Part shown: in pieces, positions 8,746 through 15,606 of the stretch
Layout: each line of letters starts with the position of its first letter
How positions within the stretch are numbered: position 1 is the stretch's first letter
Assembly: GCA_964626405.1 (NCBI GenBank)
Contig: CAZVFE010000035.1
Span: 1-16,772 of the forward strand
Reading direction: 5' to 3'
DNA: 16,772 nucleotides
Source of the DNA: CAZVFE01 sp964626405
GTDB lineage: Bacteria > Bacteroidota > Bacteroidia > Cytophagales > Spirosomataceae
Position numbers and translations under genes: made by a program
Notes under the pieces: model-generated
Seen by the model: only the letters and a program-made list of their open reading frames with translations
Told to the model about the DNA's origin: nothing
Databases searched by the model: none

Positions 8746-10030
8746 TTCAAATCGTATAATAGATAATATTGATTGGATTCTTGTAGGGCTATACCTGACC
8801 TTTGTAATTTTTGGGTGGATGAATATTTTTTCCGCTATTTATAGCCCAGATTTGAATTTAGATTTTTTTGAACCCAGTTTTTATGATACCAACCCTGGTA
8901 AACAATTAATTTGGATAGGGACATCCTTGATTTTAATTATCTTAATTCTGATTGTCGACTATCGAATTTTTGAAACATTTGCTCCGATTATCTATATAAT
9001 TTTAATTGGATTTTTAATTATCGTTCCTTTTTTAGGGGTAACGGTAAACGGTAGCCATTCTTGGTTTAAAATAGGCTCATTTACCTTACAACCTGCTGAA
9101 TTTGCCAAAACAGCTACTTCCTTATTATTGGCAAAATATTTATCTAGCCCCAATATGTCATTGGTTAAATGGTCAAATTTGAAATGGGTCGTGGCCATAA
9201 TTTTATTTCCAATGATTTTGATTATTGGCTCAAATGAGACGGGCTCTGCCTTAGTTTTTGGCTCTTTTATTCTTGTTTTATATAAAGAAGGCCTGCCTGG
9301 TATTTATCCTTCCATAATTTTAGGATTGATTGTTATTTTACTCTTAGCCCTTTTAGTAGATACCCTTACGGTCTTTTATTCCTTATTGGTAATCAGCCTA
9401 ATTTATTTAATTCTTCAACCTATTTATGTCCTTAGGAAAATTTCAACCTATGTAAAAATTGGTTCCATCATCGGTTTGGTATTAATAATGACTACCTCCG
9501 TAGATTTTTTAGTGAACCAGGTGCTTCAAGAACATCAGCGAAATAGGATTAAAGTATTATTAAATCCAAATTTTGATAAAAGAGGATTGGGCTATCAAGT
9601 CACACAGTCTAAAATTGCCATAGGATCCGGTGGTTTCTTTGGGAAAGGTTATTTAAATGGTACGCAAACAAAATTTGATTTCGTGCCAGAACAAAGTACC
9701 GACTTTATCTTTTGTACCATTGGGGAGGAATTTGGTTTTTTGGGTGTCTTTGGACTAATATTTTTTTATATTTTCTTTATTTGGCGAATATTTTATAAAG
9801 CCAATCTTCAAAAAATAAAATTCGCTAGAATATATGGATATTGTATAGGGGGAATTTTATTTTTTCATTTTTTTGTAAATATTGGTATGACAATCGGTTT
9901 AGTGCCAATAATGGGAATTCCCTTGCCTTTTTATAGTTATGGAGGTTCTTCTCTTTGGTCTTTTTCAATTTTATTATTCATATTTATAAAATTAGATTCA
10001 GAGAAAAATAATGTATTATATCATATCTAA
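8738..10030 (+). CDS. rodA: RodA, SEDS-family peptidoglycan polymerase
   Basis: Multi-pass SEDS glycosyltransferase that polymerises lipid II in complex with PBP2. It has 430 residues and about ten membrane helices. Family blocks are GSHSWFKIGSFTLQPAEFAK (105-124), SNETGSALVFGS (165-176), then VPEQSTDFIFCTIGEEFGFLG (316-336) holding the conserved essential aspartate (D322, equivalent to D262 of E. coli RodA), and GLVPIMGIPLPFYSYGGSS (387-405). It starts inside the end of mrdA (ATGAATAA, eight-base overlap). The call of RodA over FtsW rests on this pairing with PBP2. The following MFS gene starts 14 bases downstream, so the transcript probably continues. Confidence 0.96.
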   Translation: MNNSNRIIDNIDWILVGLYLTFVIFGWMNIFSAIYSPDLNLDFFEPSFYDTNPGKQLIWIGTSLILIILILIVDYRIFETFAPIIYIILIGFLIIVPFLGVTVNGSHSWFKIGSFTLQPAEFAKTATSLLLAKYLSSPNMSLVKWSNLKWVVAIILFPMILIIGSNETGSALVFGSFILVLYKEGLPGIYPSIILGLIVILLLALLVDTLTVFYSLLVISLIYLILQPIYVLRKISTYVKIGSIIGLVLIMTTSVDFLVNQVLQEHQRNRIKVLLNPNFDKRGLGYQVTQSKIAIGSGGFFGKGYLNGTQTKFDFVPEQSTDFIFCTIGEEFGFLGVFGLIFFYIFFIWRIFYKANLQKIKFARIYGYCIGGILFFHFFVNIGMTIGLVPIMGIPLPFYSYGGSSLWSFSILLFIFIKLDSEKNNVLYHI

Positions 10031-10044
10031 AACTACTAAGCAAA

Positions 10045-11280
10045 ATGAATGAAAATTTAATAAATTCTTCCTTTAAATCTAAACTATTAATTTTTGTTGC
10101 TGCCCTCGGATATTTTGTGGATGTATATGATTTAATTGTCTTTTCGGTAATACGAACGGATTCTTTGCGAAGTTTAGGATTTGAGGGCGATGAGCTTATT
10201 ACCATTGGTATTCGATTAATGAATTTCCAAATGATTGGTTTATTAGTAGGAGGTATACTTTGGGGTGTCTTAGGAGATAAAAAAGGGAGGGTTTCTGTTT
10301 TGTTTGGCTCAATATTAGTTTATTCAGGAGCAAATTTTATCAATGGATTTATAGATAATATTCATCTTTATTCTACATTGCGTTTTATTGCTGGTATCGG
10401 ATTGGCTGGGGAGCTAGGCGCTGGTATTACCCTTGTGAATGAAAATTTATCACCTCAGAAAAGAGGTTATGGAACCTTACTAATTGCAGGAGTGGGCGCT
10501 ATGGGTGCCATGTTTGCTCAATTTATTGCCAACCTTTCTTCTGATCCAGAATGGTGGAGAATGAGTTTTAAAATTGGGGGTGCTCTCGGTATTTTATTAT
10601 TATTGGTTCGATTAGGCGCCTTTGAATCCAATTTGTACAAAAAAATGGATGATAAGGTTGATAAGGGCAATTTTTTTAAATTATTTACTGATAAAGAAAA
10701 ATTTAAAAAATTCATTTATTGCATACTAATCGGTACTCCTATTTGGTATTTTGTCGGCATTATTGTCTTTCTTTCTCCGGAATTTTCAAAGGCTAAAGAT
10801 ATTGACGTAATTCCAGGTGGAGAAGCCATTTTCTATTGCTATTTAGGTTTATCATTGGGAGATTTTTGTTCTGGTTTATTAAGTCAATTTTTAAAAAGCC
10901 GAAGAAAAGCCTTATTCGTTTTCTTACTTTCTCTTTTATTTTTTGTAGTATTATTTTTATATTTTACAAATAGTACCGAAAAATGGTTGAATTATTTATT
11001 GATTTCAATTATGGGATTTTTCTCTGGACTTTGGGCGGTTTTTATTACTTTTACTTCAGAGCAATTTGGAACCAATATTCGATCAACTGTTACAACTTCG
11101 GTTCCTAATTTTGTAAGGGCAGCCTTTATTCCAATGTCTTATCTATTTGAATATTTAAGGCCAAATTTAGGTTTAATTGACTCTGCTATGGTGGTTGGAA
11201 TTTTATCCATTGGTTTAGCTTATTATGCTACATTTTCCTTGAAAGAGACCTTTGGTAAATCATTAGATTATATTGAATAA
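10045..11280 (+). CDS. Major facilitator superfamily transporter
   Basis: A 411-residue membrane carrier with about twelve predicted helices in two halves separated by a charged loop (about 196-222). Helix 1 carries two aspartates in GYFVDVYDLIVF (D26, D29). The MFS motif A appears as GVLGDKKGR (74-82) after helix 2. RFIAGIGLAGELGAG (113-127) and SEQFGTNIRSTV (338-349) resemble the helix 4 and helix 10 regions of sugar-porter and metabolite:H+ symporter families, so import of a small organic solute with protons is plausible. The substrate cannot be read from sequence. The start is 14 bases after rodA, and its TAA directly abuts the ATG of the kinase-like gene (no spacer), suggesting that transporter and downstream protein work together. 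Family secure, substrate unknown. Confidence 0.9.
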   Translation: MNENLINSSFKSKLLIFVAALGYFVDVYDLIVFSVIRTDSLRSLGFEGDELITIGIRLMNFQMIGLLVGGILWGVLGDKKGRVSVLFGSILVYSGANFINGFIDNIHLYSTLRFIAGIGLAGELGAGITLVNENLSPQKRGYGTLLIAGVGAMGAMFAQFIANLSSDPEWWRMSFKIGGALGILLLLVRLGAFESNLYKKMDDKVDKGNFFKLFTDKEKFKKFIYCILIGTPIWYFVGIIVFLSPEFSKAKDIDVIPGGEAIFYCYLGLSLGDFCSGLLSQFLKSRRKALFVFLLSLLFFVVLFLYFTNSTEKWLNYLLISIMGFFSGLWAVFITFTSEQFGTNIRSTVTTSVPNFVRAAFIPMSYLFEYLRPNLGLIDSAMVVGILSIGLAYYATFSLKETFGKSLDYIE

Positions 11281-12303
11281 ATGGCTTTAATTTCTAAAAA
11301 GAAAAAACTTTATCGGATAAATAATCAATTAAGGAAATACCTATTGAAATACAATAGAGAATCTAAATTGCAAATTTCCTATGCGGATTTATTACGGTAC
11401 GAAAACGCCATCGTTCTCTACGATTTATTTGGAAAGGATACGCTTTGGCAATCTGTTTTTTATAATCCCATTGATCAAGATTTAATTTTTGATGCTTTAA
11501 AACATGTATATGCAGATTTAAAAACAGATGGAAATGAAGAGGTTATAAAACACCTAGTTGTGGATAGGGTAGACTTTTGTACTTATGGAAATACCAATCC
11601 ATTTCGTATTAGAATTGTAAATAAGGTAAATGATAATTTCGATTATTTTTATATTAAAATTGCAGATGCCTCCAGAGTTTATGGTTTAGAATTAGAACAT
11701 ATTCTTTCTCCCAATAGAATCAACTATATTACTCATGAAAATACCTTGGTAGAAGAACATATTGCCGGCGTTCCCGGGGATGTTTTTTTGTCAGGAAGCC
11801 TTGAAGAAAAAGTTAGTTCACCCATTCGTCTTGCCAAAGAATTTGTAAAATTTAATGAGCGTTGTTTGGTGCAATTATTGGGAGATATGCATTCCTCCAA
11901 TTATGTGGTTATTACGATTCCAGATTTTGAAGAAGTTTATTATAGAATTAGACCAATAGATTTTGACCAACAATGTTATGAAGGAAAAAAGTCTGTTTAT
12001 ATGCCCCAATATTTTAAACAGAATAATCCTCTGATTCAATTAGGGATGAAATATGTTTCGAATGAATCTGTTGTCCAATATCAAATTGAAGAACGATCCA
12101 TGATTTCCTCTAGATTAAAGTCTGAAGGACAAAGGGTCTATGATTTGTTGGATGTTATGGCAAAAGATGATATCGCGCCTGAAAGCCATGTAAAACAACT
12201 TCGATTAGAATTATATCAACATTATAAAGAGAAACGTTTTTTGGAATGTACTACGATGGGACAAATTGTTTGGACAAGTCTTGAATTAGTAATGAGGCAT
12301 TAA
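11281..12303 (+). CDS. Unnamed protein with APH/protein-kinase-like fold signature
   Basis: I do not recognise a named family for this 340-residue soluble protein, but its middle carries what looks like a kinase-fold signature in the right order. These are YFYIKIAD (K126, candidate ATP-binding lysine), LELEHIL (E137 or E139, candidate helix-C glutamate), VEEHIAGVPGD (157-167, hinge-like), LLGDMHSSNYVV (D202 and N207, same spacing as the HGDxHxxN catalytic loop of aminoglycoside/choline kinases, with leucine for the histidine), and RPIDFDQ (D227 or D229, the metal-binding DFG-like aspartate). There is no signal peptide or membrane helix. The first ~30 residues are very basic. The start abuts the MFS stop, so phosphorylation of an imported solute is one inference; a pseudokinase or a structural role is also open. 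Its stop interlocks with that of the convergent DUF423 gene. Confidence refers to a real gene with a kinase-like core. Confidence 0.65.
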   Translation: MALISKKKKLYRINNQLRKYLLKYNRESKLQISYADLLRYENAIVLYDLFGKDTLWQSVFYNPIDQDLIFDALKHVYADLKTDGNEEVIKHLVVDRVDFCTYGNTNPFRIRIVNKVNDNFDYFYIKIADASRVYGLELEHILSPNRINYITHENTLVEEHIAGVPGDVFLSGSLEEKVSSPIRLAKEFVKFNERCLVQLLGDMHSSNYVVITIPDFEEVYYRIRPIDFDQQCYEGKKSVYMPQYFKQNNPLIQLGMKYVSNESVVQYQIEERSMISSRLKSEGQRVYDLLDVMAKDDIAPESHVKQLRLELYQHYKEKRFLECTTMGQIVWTSLELVMRH

Positions 12304-12674
12304 GGCTTCTTAAAAGCCCAAATAAAATAGATTAGAGAAATCATCATTCCTAAACCACCGATAGGGGCAATCGCTCCAAAAGTTTTTATTCCGGTGAAAC
12401 AAATTGTATATAAGGATCCCGAAAATATAAGAGTGGAAATAATCATTATCATGGCAGAGGTATTTTGTTTCTTTGATACAGAATTTTTTGCAAAAAAACT
12501 CTGTATTAAAGTTAAAAGACCGCCATACATTAAATATTTGCTGGCGGTCTCAAAAGTATCTTGATGATTATTTGCTTCTAAAAAAGCTTTTAAAGAATGG
12601 GCTCCAAAAGCACCCAAGGCAATGGAAAGAAAACATAAAAAAGCTCCGATTTGAGATATTTTATTGTTTTCCAT
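12300..12674 (-). CDS. DUF423 (YgdD/TMEM256-type) small membrane protein
   Basis: A 124-residue inner-membrane protein with about four helices. The family is recognised by LGAFGAHSLKAFL (20-32) near the N-terminus, IFSGSLYTICFTG (83-95) and APIGGLGMM (103-111) near the C-terminus. Its function is unknown in the family. In E. coli YgdD the second helix region reads YQAFH; here the matching stretch is YLMYG, so the usual histidine is replaced by G51. The gene lies eight bases after atpH, in the place where atpA often follows in this phylum, and would be co-transcribed with the ATP synthase genes. The TAA overlaps the TAA of the convergent kinase-like gene. The family call is firm. Confidence 0.88.
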   Translation of the reverse strand: MENNKISQIGAFLCFLSIALGAFGAHSLKAFLEANNHQDTFETASKYLMYGGLLTLIQSFFAKNSVSKKQNTSAMIMIISTLIFSGSLYTICFTGIKTFGAIAPIGGLGMMISLIYFIWAFKKP

Positions 12675-12682
12675 GATTCTTT

Positions 12683-13216
12683 TTAGGCCATTGCAACCTT
12701 TAAATCATTTAATTTTCTTTTAATAGAATCGTCGATTTGCTTATCTCCAATTCTAACGATATATCCTCCAATTAGATTTTCATCAATCTTTTCATTGATT
12801 TGAATCGTTTTTCCGGAAAAATCCTCCAAAACTTTTTGGAATTGTTTTTTCTGAGAATCAGTAAGAGGACTAGCAGAAATAATATCTGCTTTTTGAATTC
12901 CTTTATGAACATTATAAATATTCAAAAACTCCTTAGCAATTGCAGGGATAAAGGCTTCTCTATTTTTTTCAGTAATAATTTTAAAAATAGAAAAAGTCAC
13001 TGGATTGAATTTCTTCTCAAATAGATTAGAAAGTATAGCCATTTTATCCTGATGCTTGATAATCGGACTTTTAAATGTCAGGACTAAGTCGTGATTATTT
13101 TCACAAATTTCAACGAAGTCTACCATATCAGCATAAACTTGGTCCAATGATTTTTTTTCAACGGCTAAGTCTAAAAGGGCTTTTGCGTATCTATGTGCTA
13201 CGATTGTTTGAGACAT
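12683..13216 (-). CDS. atpH: ATP synthase F1 subunit delta
   Basis: Subunit delta (OSCP-type), which sits on top of the F1 head and joins it to the b-subunit stalk. The 177 residues are of normal length. The N-terminal helical domain begins with VAHRYAKALLDLA (6-18) and the C-terminal end carries GGYIVRIGDKQIDDSIKRKL (150-169), both hallmarks of the family. It follows atpF after nine bases. Downstream is not atpA but the DUF423 gene, so the F1 catalytic subunits must be encoded elsewhere. Confidence 0.95.
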   Translation of the reverse strand: MSQTIVAHRYAKALLDLAVEKKSLDQVYADMVDFVEICENNHDLVLTFKSPIIKHQDKMAILSNLFEKKFNPVTFSIFKIITEKNREAFIPAIAKEFLNIYNVHKGIQKADIISASPLTDSQKKQFQKVLEDFSGKTIQINEKIDENLIGGYIVRIGDKQIDDSIKRKLNDLKVAMA

Positions 13217-13225
13217 TTTCTAAAA

Positions 13226-13720
13226 TTATTTAATACTGATGCTTTCCATCAAATCATTTACCAATTTCTCTTGAGCTGATTTATCTTTTAATTCAGATTT
13301 TAATACTTTTTCTGCTAATTCTAAAGATAATGAAGCAGCTTCTTTTCTTATTTGAGAAATTGCGGCATTTTTTTCTTGTTCGAAAGAAACTCTTGCCTTT
13401 TCTATTTCCTCGCCAGCTGCTTTCTGTGCATCTGCTTTTGCATCAGAAACAATTTTTGCGGCAGCTTCTTTTGCTTCTTTTAATGTTTTATCTCTTTCAG
13501 TACGTGCTTCAATCAAAAGCTTTTCATTTCCAGCTTTCAATAATTCCATTTCTTTGCGCGTATTTTCTGCCATTTTAATGGCATCTTCAATGGAAGATTC
13601 TCTTTCATTTAAAATTTTGACAATCGGCTTCCAAGCGAATTTTCCCAAAGCGAAAAATAATACGCCGAAAATGATTAATTGCCAAACAATAAGTCCGAAA
13701 TCAGGTGTAACTAATTGCAT
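13226..13720 (-). CDS. atpF: ATP synthase Fo subunit b
   Basis: Peripheral stalk subunit: one N-terminal membrane helix (about 9-27) and then a long charged coiled coil that binds delta. It has 164 residues when started at the ATG at 13720 (MQLVTPDFGLIVWQLIIF), a beginning typical of Bacteroidota AtpF. The frame stays open to a TTG at 13753, but that extension (RFLKKLKNKN) would run through a perfect stem-loop, so I reject it. The leader before the chosen ATG is almost pure A and T, as is common in this phylum. The conserved region after the helix, KPIVKILNERESSIEDA, is intact. It follows atpE after a 113-base spacer containing two stem-loops, the only long gap within the operon. Confidence 0.95.
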   Translation of the reverse strand: MQLVTPDFGLIVWQLIIFGVLFFALGKFAWKPIVKILNERESSIEDAIKMAENTRKEMELLKAGNEKLLIEARTERDKTLKEAKEAAAKIVSDAKADAQKAAGEEIEKARVSFEQEKNAAISQIRKEAASLSLELAEKVLKSELKDKSAQEKLVNDLMESISIK

Positions 13721-13744
13721 ATTTTTATTTTTTAATTTTTTTAA

Positions 13745-13787
13745 AAAGCGCAATACTAAGCCTATTGCTTTTGAAGCATTGCGCTTT
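13745..13787 (-). terminator. Stem-loop 2 in atpE-atpF spacer, possible attenuator
   Basis: A perfect 10-bp inverted repeat, AAAGCGCAAT at 13745-13754 and ATTGCGCTTT at 13778-13787, encloses a 23-base loop holding a 4-bp inner hairpin (GCTT/AAGC, 13767-13777). Read in the direction of the atp genes, the stem runs into a UUUUU stretch and then A-rich leader. This is the layout of a weak intrinsic terminator or attenuator upstream of atpF. The structure is seen directly; the activity is inferred. Confidence 0.55.
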
Positions 13788-13796
13788 AGAATTTTA

Positions 13797-13821
13797 TTTC
13801 AAGAAACTATCTTTCTTGAAA
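13797..13821 (-). promoter_or_regulatory. Stem-loop 1 just after atpE
   Basis: A perfect 10-bp inverted repeat, TTTCAAGAAA at 13797-13806 and TTTCTTGAAA at 13812-13821, with a 5-base loop, starts 12 bases after the atpE stop in the direction of transcription. It is not followed by a strong U-run on that strand, so it looks more like an mRNA 3'-end stabiliser or processing site than a terminator. Read on the plus strand it is followed by seven T, but no plus-strand gene ends here. Confidence 0.5.
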
Positions 13822-13833
13822 CGTTTTTTTGAA

Positions 13834-14079
13834 TTACTGTAAAGTAACCAATAAACAAATTACTGCAGCGAATAATGCTACTGCCTCAACGAAAGCAGCA
13901 ACGATTAACATCGCTCCTTGGATTTTACCTGAAGCTTCTGGCTGACGAGCAATTCCTTCCATTGCAGATCCTCCAATGTTACCGATACCTAATCCAGCTC
14001 CAATTGCAGCTAAACCAGCACCAACACCAGCTAAACCAGTTCCTACAGTTACTTCCAATAATGATGATAAAATAGACAT
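13834..14079 (-). CDS. atpE: ATP synthase Fo subunit c, proton type
   Basis: The 81-residue hairpin protein that forms the rotating c-ring. Helix 1 is glycine/alanine-rich (AAIGAGLGIGNIGG, 24-37), the polar loop is ARQPEA (44-49), and helix 2 carries the ion-binding carboxylate E65 in AAFVEAVALF. The position that is glutamine in sodium rings (Q32 in Ilyobacter) is I32 here, and the residue after the glutamate is alanine rather than serine. The ring is therefore predicted to carry protons, not sodium. It sits 28 bases after atpB. The following 113-base spacer with two stem-loops may help this many-copy subunit to be made in excess of subunit b. Confidence 0.97.
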   Translation of the reverse strand: MSILSSLLEVTVGTGLAGVGAGLAAIGAGLGIGNIGGSAMEGIARQPEASGKIQGAMLIVAAFVEAVALFAAVICLLVTLQ

Positions 14080-14107
14080 AATATAAAAATTAAAAAGTTA
14101 CAAATTA

Positions 14108-15208
14108 TTAATGATGGCCTTCTTCAATAGCTGCTCCAATATAAGTAGAGACAAGCATCGTAAAGATATAAGCCTGAATTAATGCTACGATTAATTCAAT
14201 AACATTCATGAAAATTGAGAATGGTACTACTGCAATTCCTAAGAATGCAGATTTGAAAATGAAAATTAAAGAGATTAAACTCAATAAAATTATGTGTCCA
14301 GCCGATACGTTTGCAAATAAACGAACCATTAAGGAGAATGGCTTCATGAATACCCCAACAATTTCTACTGGAGTAAGAATGATTAACATCCATTTTGGTA
14401 CTCCTGGCATGGCGAAAATATGGGTCCAGTAAGTAGATTTACCATTTAAGTTAGTTACTATAAAAGCGATAATTGCCAAGGTTCCTGTAATCGCAATATT
14501 TCCTGTTACGTTTGCAGCACCTGGTATTAATCCCATCATATTATTAAACCAAATATAAAAAAAGATGGTTAATAAATAGGGCATGAATCTTTCGTAATGC
14601 TTTGACCCAATATTTGTTTTAGCAATTTCATCTCGAACAAAAACGATGATCGGCTCAAATGCAGATTGTAATCCGGATGGTGCTGAATCTGGGTTTTTCT
14701 TGTATTTTTTTCCTATTCCAATGAAAATTACGAGTAAAAGTACAGCCGAAATAATCATCGACATAACATTTTTAGTAATGGAAAAATCCCAAACTTTTTC
14801 TCCATTTTCAGCATGAATTTTATCATGTTCCATTACAAGGCCATTTACAGCTACAGGTTCATGATGTTCATTAGAAAATTCAGAAGAAGAATGAAATTCT
14901 AAACCTCCTGAGGCAGTATACACAATTACCGGAAGGGGAATCGTTCCATGATAATGACCGAAAGTATATAAATGCCATTCATGAGAGTCGGCAATATGAT
15001 GCATAATTAATTCGCCTGCATTGAACGCTTCTTCATCTTTTCTGATTTCTTCGCCAATTTCATGTTCCATTTCACGAATTTCTTCAACAATTCCAATTTC
15101 TTGCTCAGGATTTTCATTTCCCGATGCATTGAAATTTATAAATGCTAAAATTAGCCCGAAAAACAGGGTGAAAAGGGTCTTTTTCGCTTCACAAATAGTT
15201 GCCAACAT
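14108..15208 (-). CDS. atpB: ATP synthase Fo subunit a, extended Bacteroidota form
   Basis: Membrane stator subunit that forms the two half-channels against the c-ring. The 366 residues are about 100 longer than E. coli subunit a. The extra part is N-terminal: a leader-like helix (about 10-28), then an acidic and histidine-rich region (about 32-140, with AGELIMHHIADSHEWH and HGTIPLPVIVY) expected in the periplasm, as is usual in this phylum. Five or so helices follow. The essential arginine is R296 in FSLMVRLFANVSAGH, and ELIVALIQAYIFTML (338-352) is the conserved last-helix block. The gene begins 23 bases after the small membrane protein gene; a candidate promoter lies in and just before that spacer. 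Confidence 0.96.
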   Translation of the reverse strand: MLATICEAKKTLFTLFFGLILAFINFNASGNENPEQEIGIVEEIREMEHEIGEEIRKDEEAFNAGELIMHHIADSHEWHLYTFGHYHGTIPLPVIVYTASGGLEFHSSSEFSNEHHEPVAVNGLVMEHDKIHAENGEKVWDFSITKNVMSMIISAVLLLVIFIGIGKKYKKNPDSAPSGLQSAFEPIIVFVRDEIAKTNIGSKHYERFMPYLLTIFFYIWFNNMMGLIPGAANVTGNIAITGTLAIIAFIVTNLNGKSTYWTHIFAMPGVPKWMLIILTPVEIVGVFMKPFSLMVRLFANVSAGHIILLSLISLIFIFKSAFLGIAVVPFSIFMNVIELIVALIQAYIFTMLVSTYIGAAIEEGHH

Positions 15209-15226
15209 CGTATATTTTTATACTTT

Positions 15227-15255
15227 TAAACTTAGTTTTTAAAATCGCGTCGCAA
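15227..15255 (-). promoter_or_regulatory. Candidate promoter for atpB operon
   Basis: On the minus strand, TTG (plus 15253-15255) is followed after 18 bases by TAAGTTTA (plus 15227-15234). This matches the Bacteroidota TTG / TAnnTTTG pattern at seven of eight -7 positions. Transcription would start about 12 bases before the atpB ATG. The element overlaps the last codons of the upstream small membrane protein gene. If real, it would let the F0 genes be made independently of the metX transcript. Confidence 0.4.
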
Positions 15256-15606
15256 TTTACGAAGCAAAGTCATTATTTCAAAATTTGTGGAAAATAAATA
15301 AAGTACAAAAAAGTTTCCAACGAAAATATAGATATTTTGTATTTTTAAAAATGCGAATATTCCTATAAATATTAAGCTTGAAATAAATCTAAATGCTTGA
15401 ATTCCCATCATAAATTGAATTAATTTTTCTCTTCCATTTTTCCATCCGATCTCAAATAATAGTTTATTTAAATAGGAAAGAAATATAAAAAATACCAAAA
15501 TATAATAAATATTTTCATGGATATATTCCGAGAAATCAGTTTGTTTAATTCCCCAAAGGATTAGAACCAAAGATGCATAAAAGATAATTAAATGAAGGGT
15601 TTTCAT
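15232..15606 (-). CDS. Small four-helix membrane protein before atpB
   Basis: No named family recognised. It has 124 residues with about four hydrophobic segments (roughly 4-20, 33-52, 66-87 and 89-107) and a basic tail (LRKLRRDFKN). Its size, helix count and place directly upstream of atpB resemble the AtpI (subunit I) protein of other ATP synthase operons, so an AtpI-like assembly role is a reasonable guess, but I see no diagnostic AtpI motif. Its ATG overlaps the metX stop (ATGA, four bases), so it is translationally coupled to metX rather than to atpB. An open frame of this length with clear membrane helices and a tight overlap supports a real gene. Confidence 0.75.
   Translation of the reverse strand: MKTLHLIIFYASLVLILWGIKQTDFSEYIHENIYYILVFFIFLSYLNKLLFEIGWKNGREKLIQFMMGIQAFRFISSLIFIGIFAFLKIQNIYIFVGNFFVLYLFSTNFEIMTLLRKLRRDFKN

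Noticed and set aside
12304..12318. GGCTT/AAGCC inverted repeat after the kinase-like gene as a terminator
   Set aside because: Only 5 bp with no T-run on either strand, and it lies inside the last codons of the DUF423 gene.
13721..13753. TTG-started N-terminal extension of atpF
   Set aside because: The extension is low-complexity lysine-rich, runs through a stem-loop, and the ATG at 13720 gives the family's normal beginning.
13875..14075. Plus-strand open frame opposite atpE
   Set aside because: It is Leu/Gln-rich shadow sequence of the minus-strand c-subunit gene with no family features.
13834..14079. Sodium-translocating c-ring
   Set aside because: The sodium ligand glutamine is isoleucine (I32) and the serine after the glutamate is alanine.
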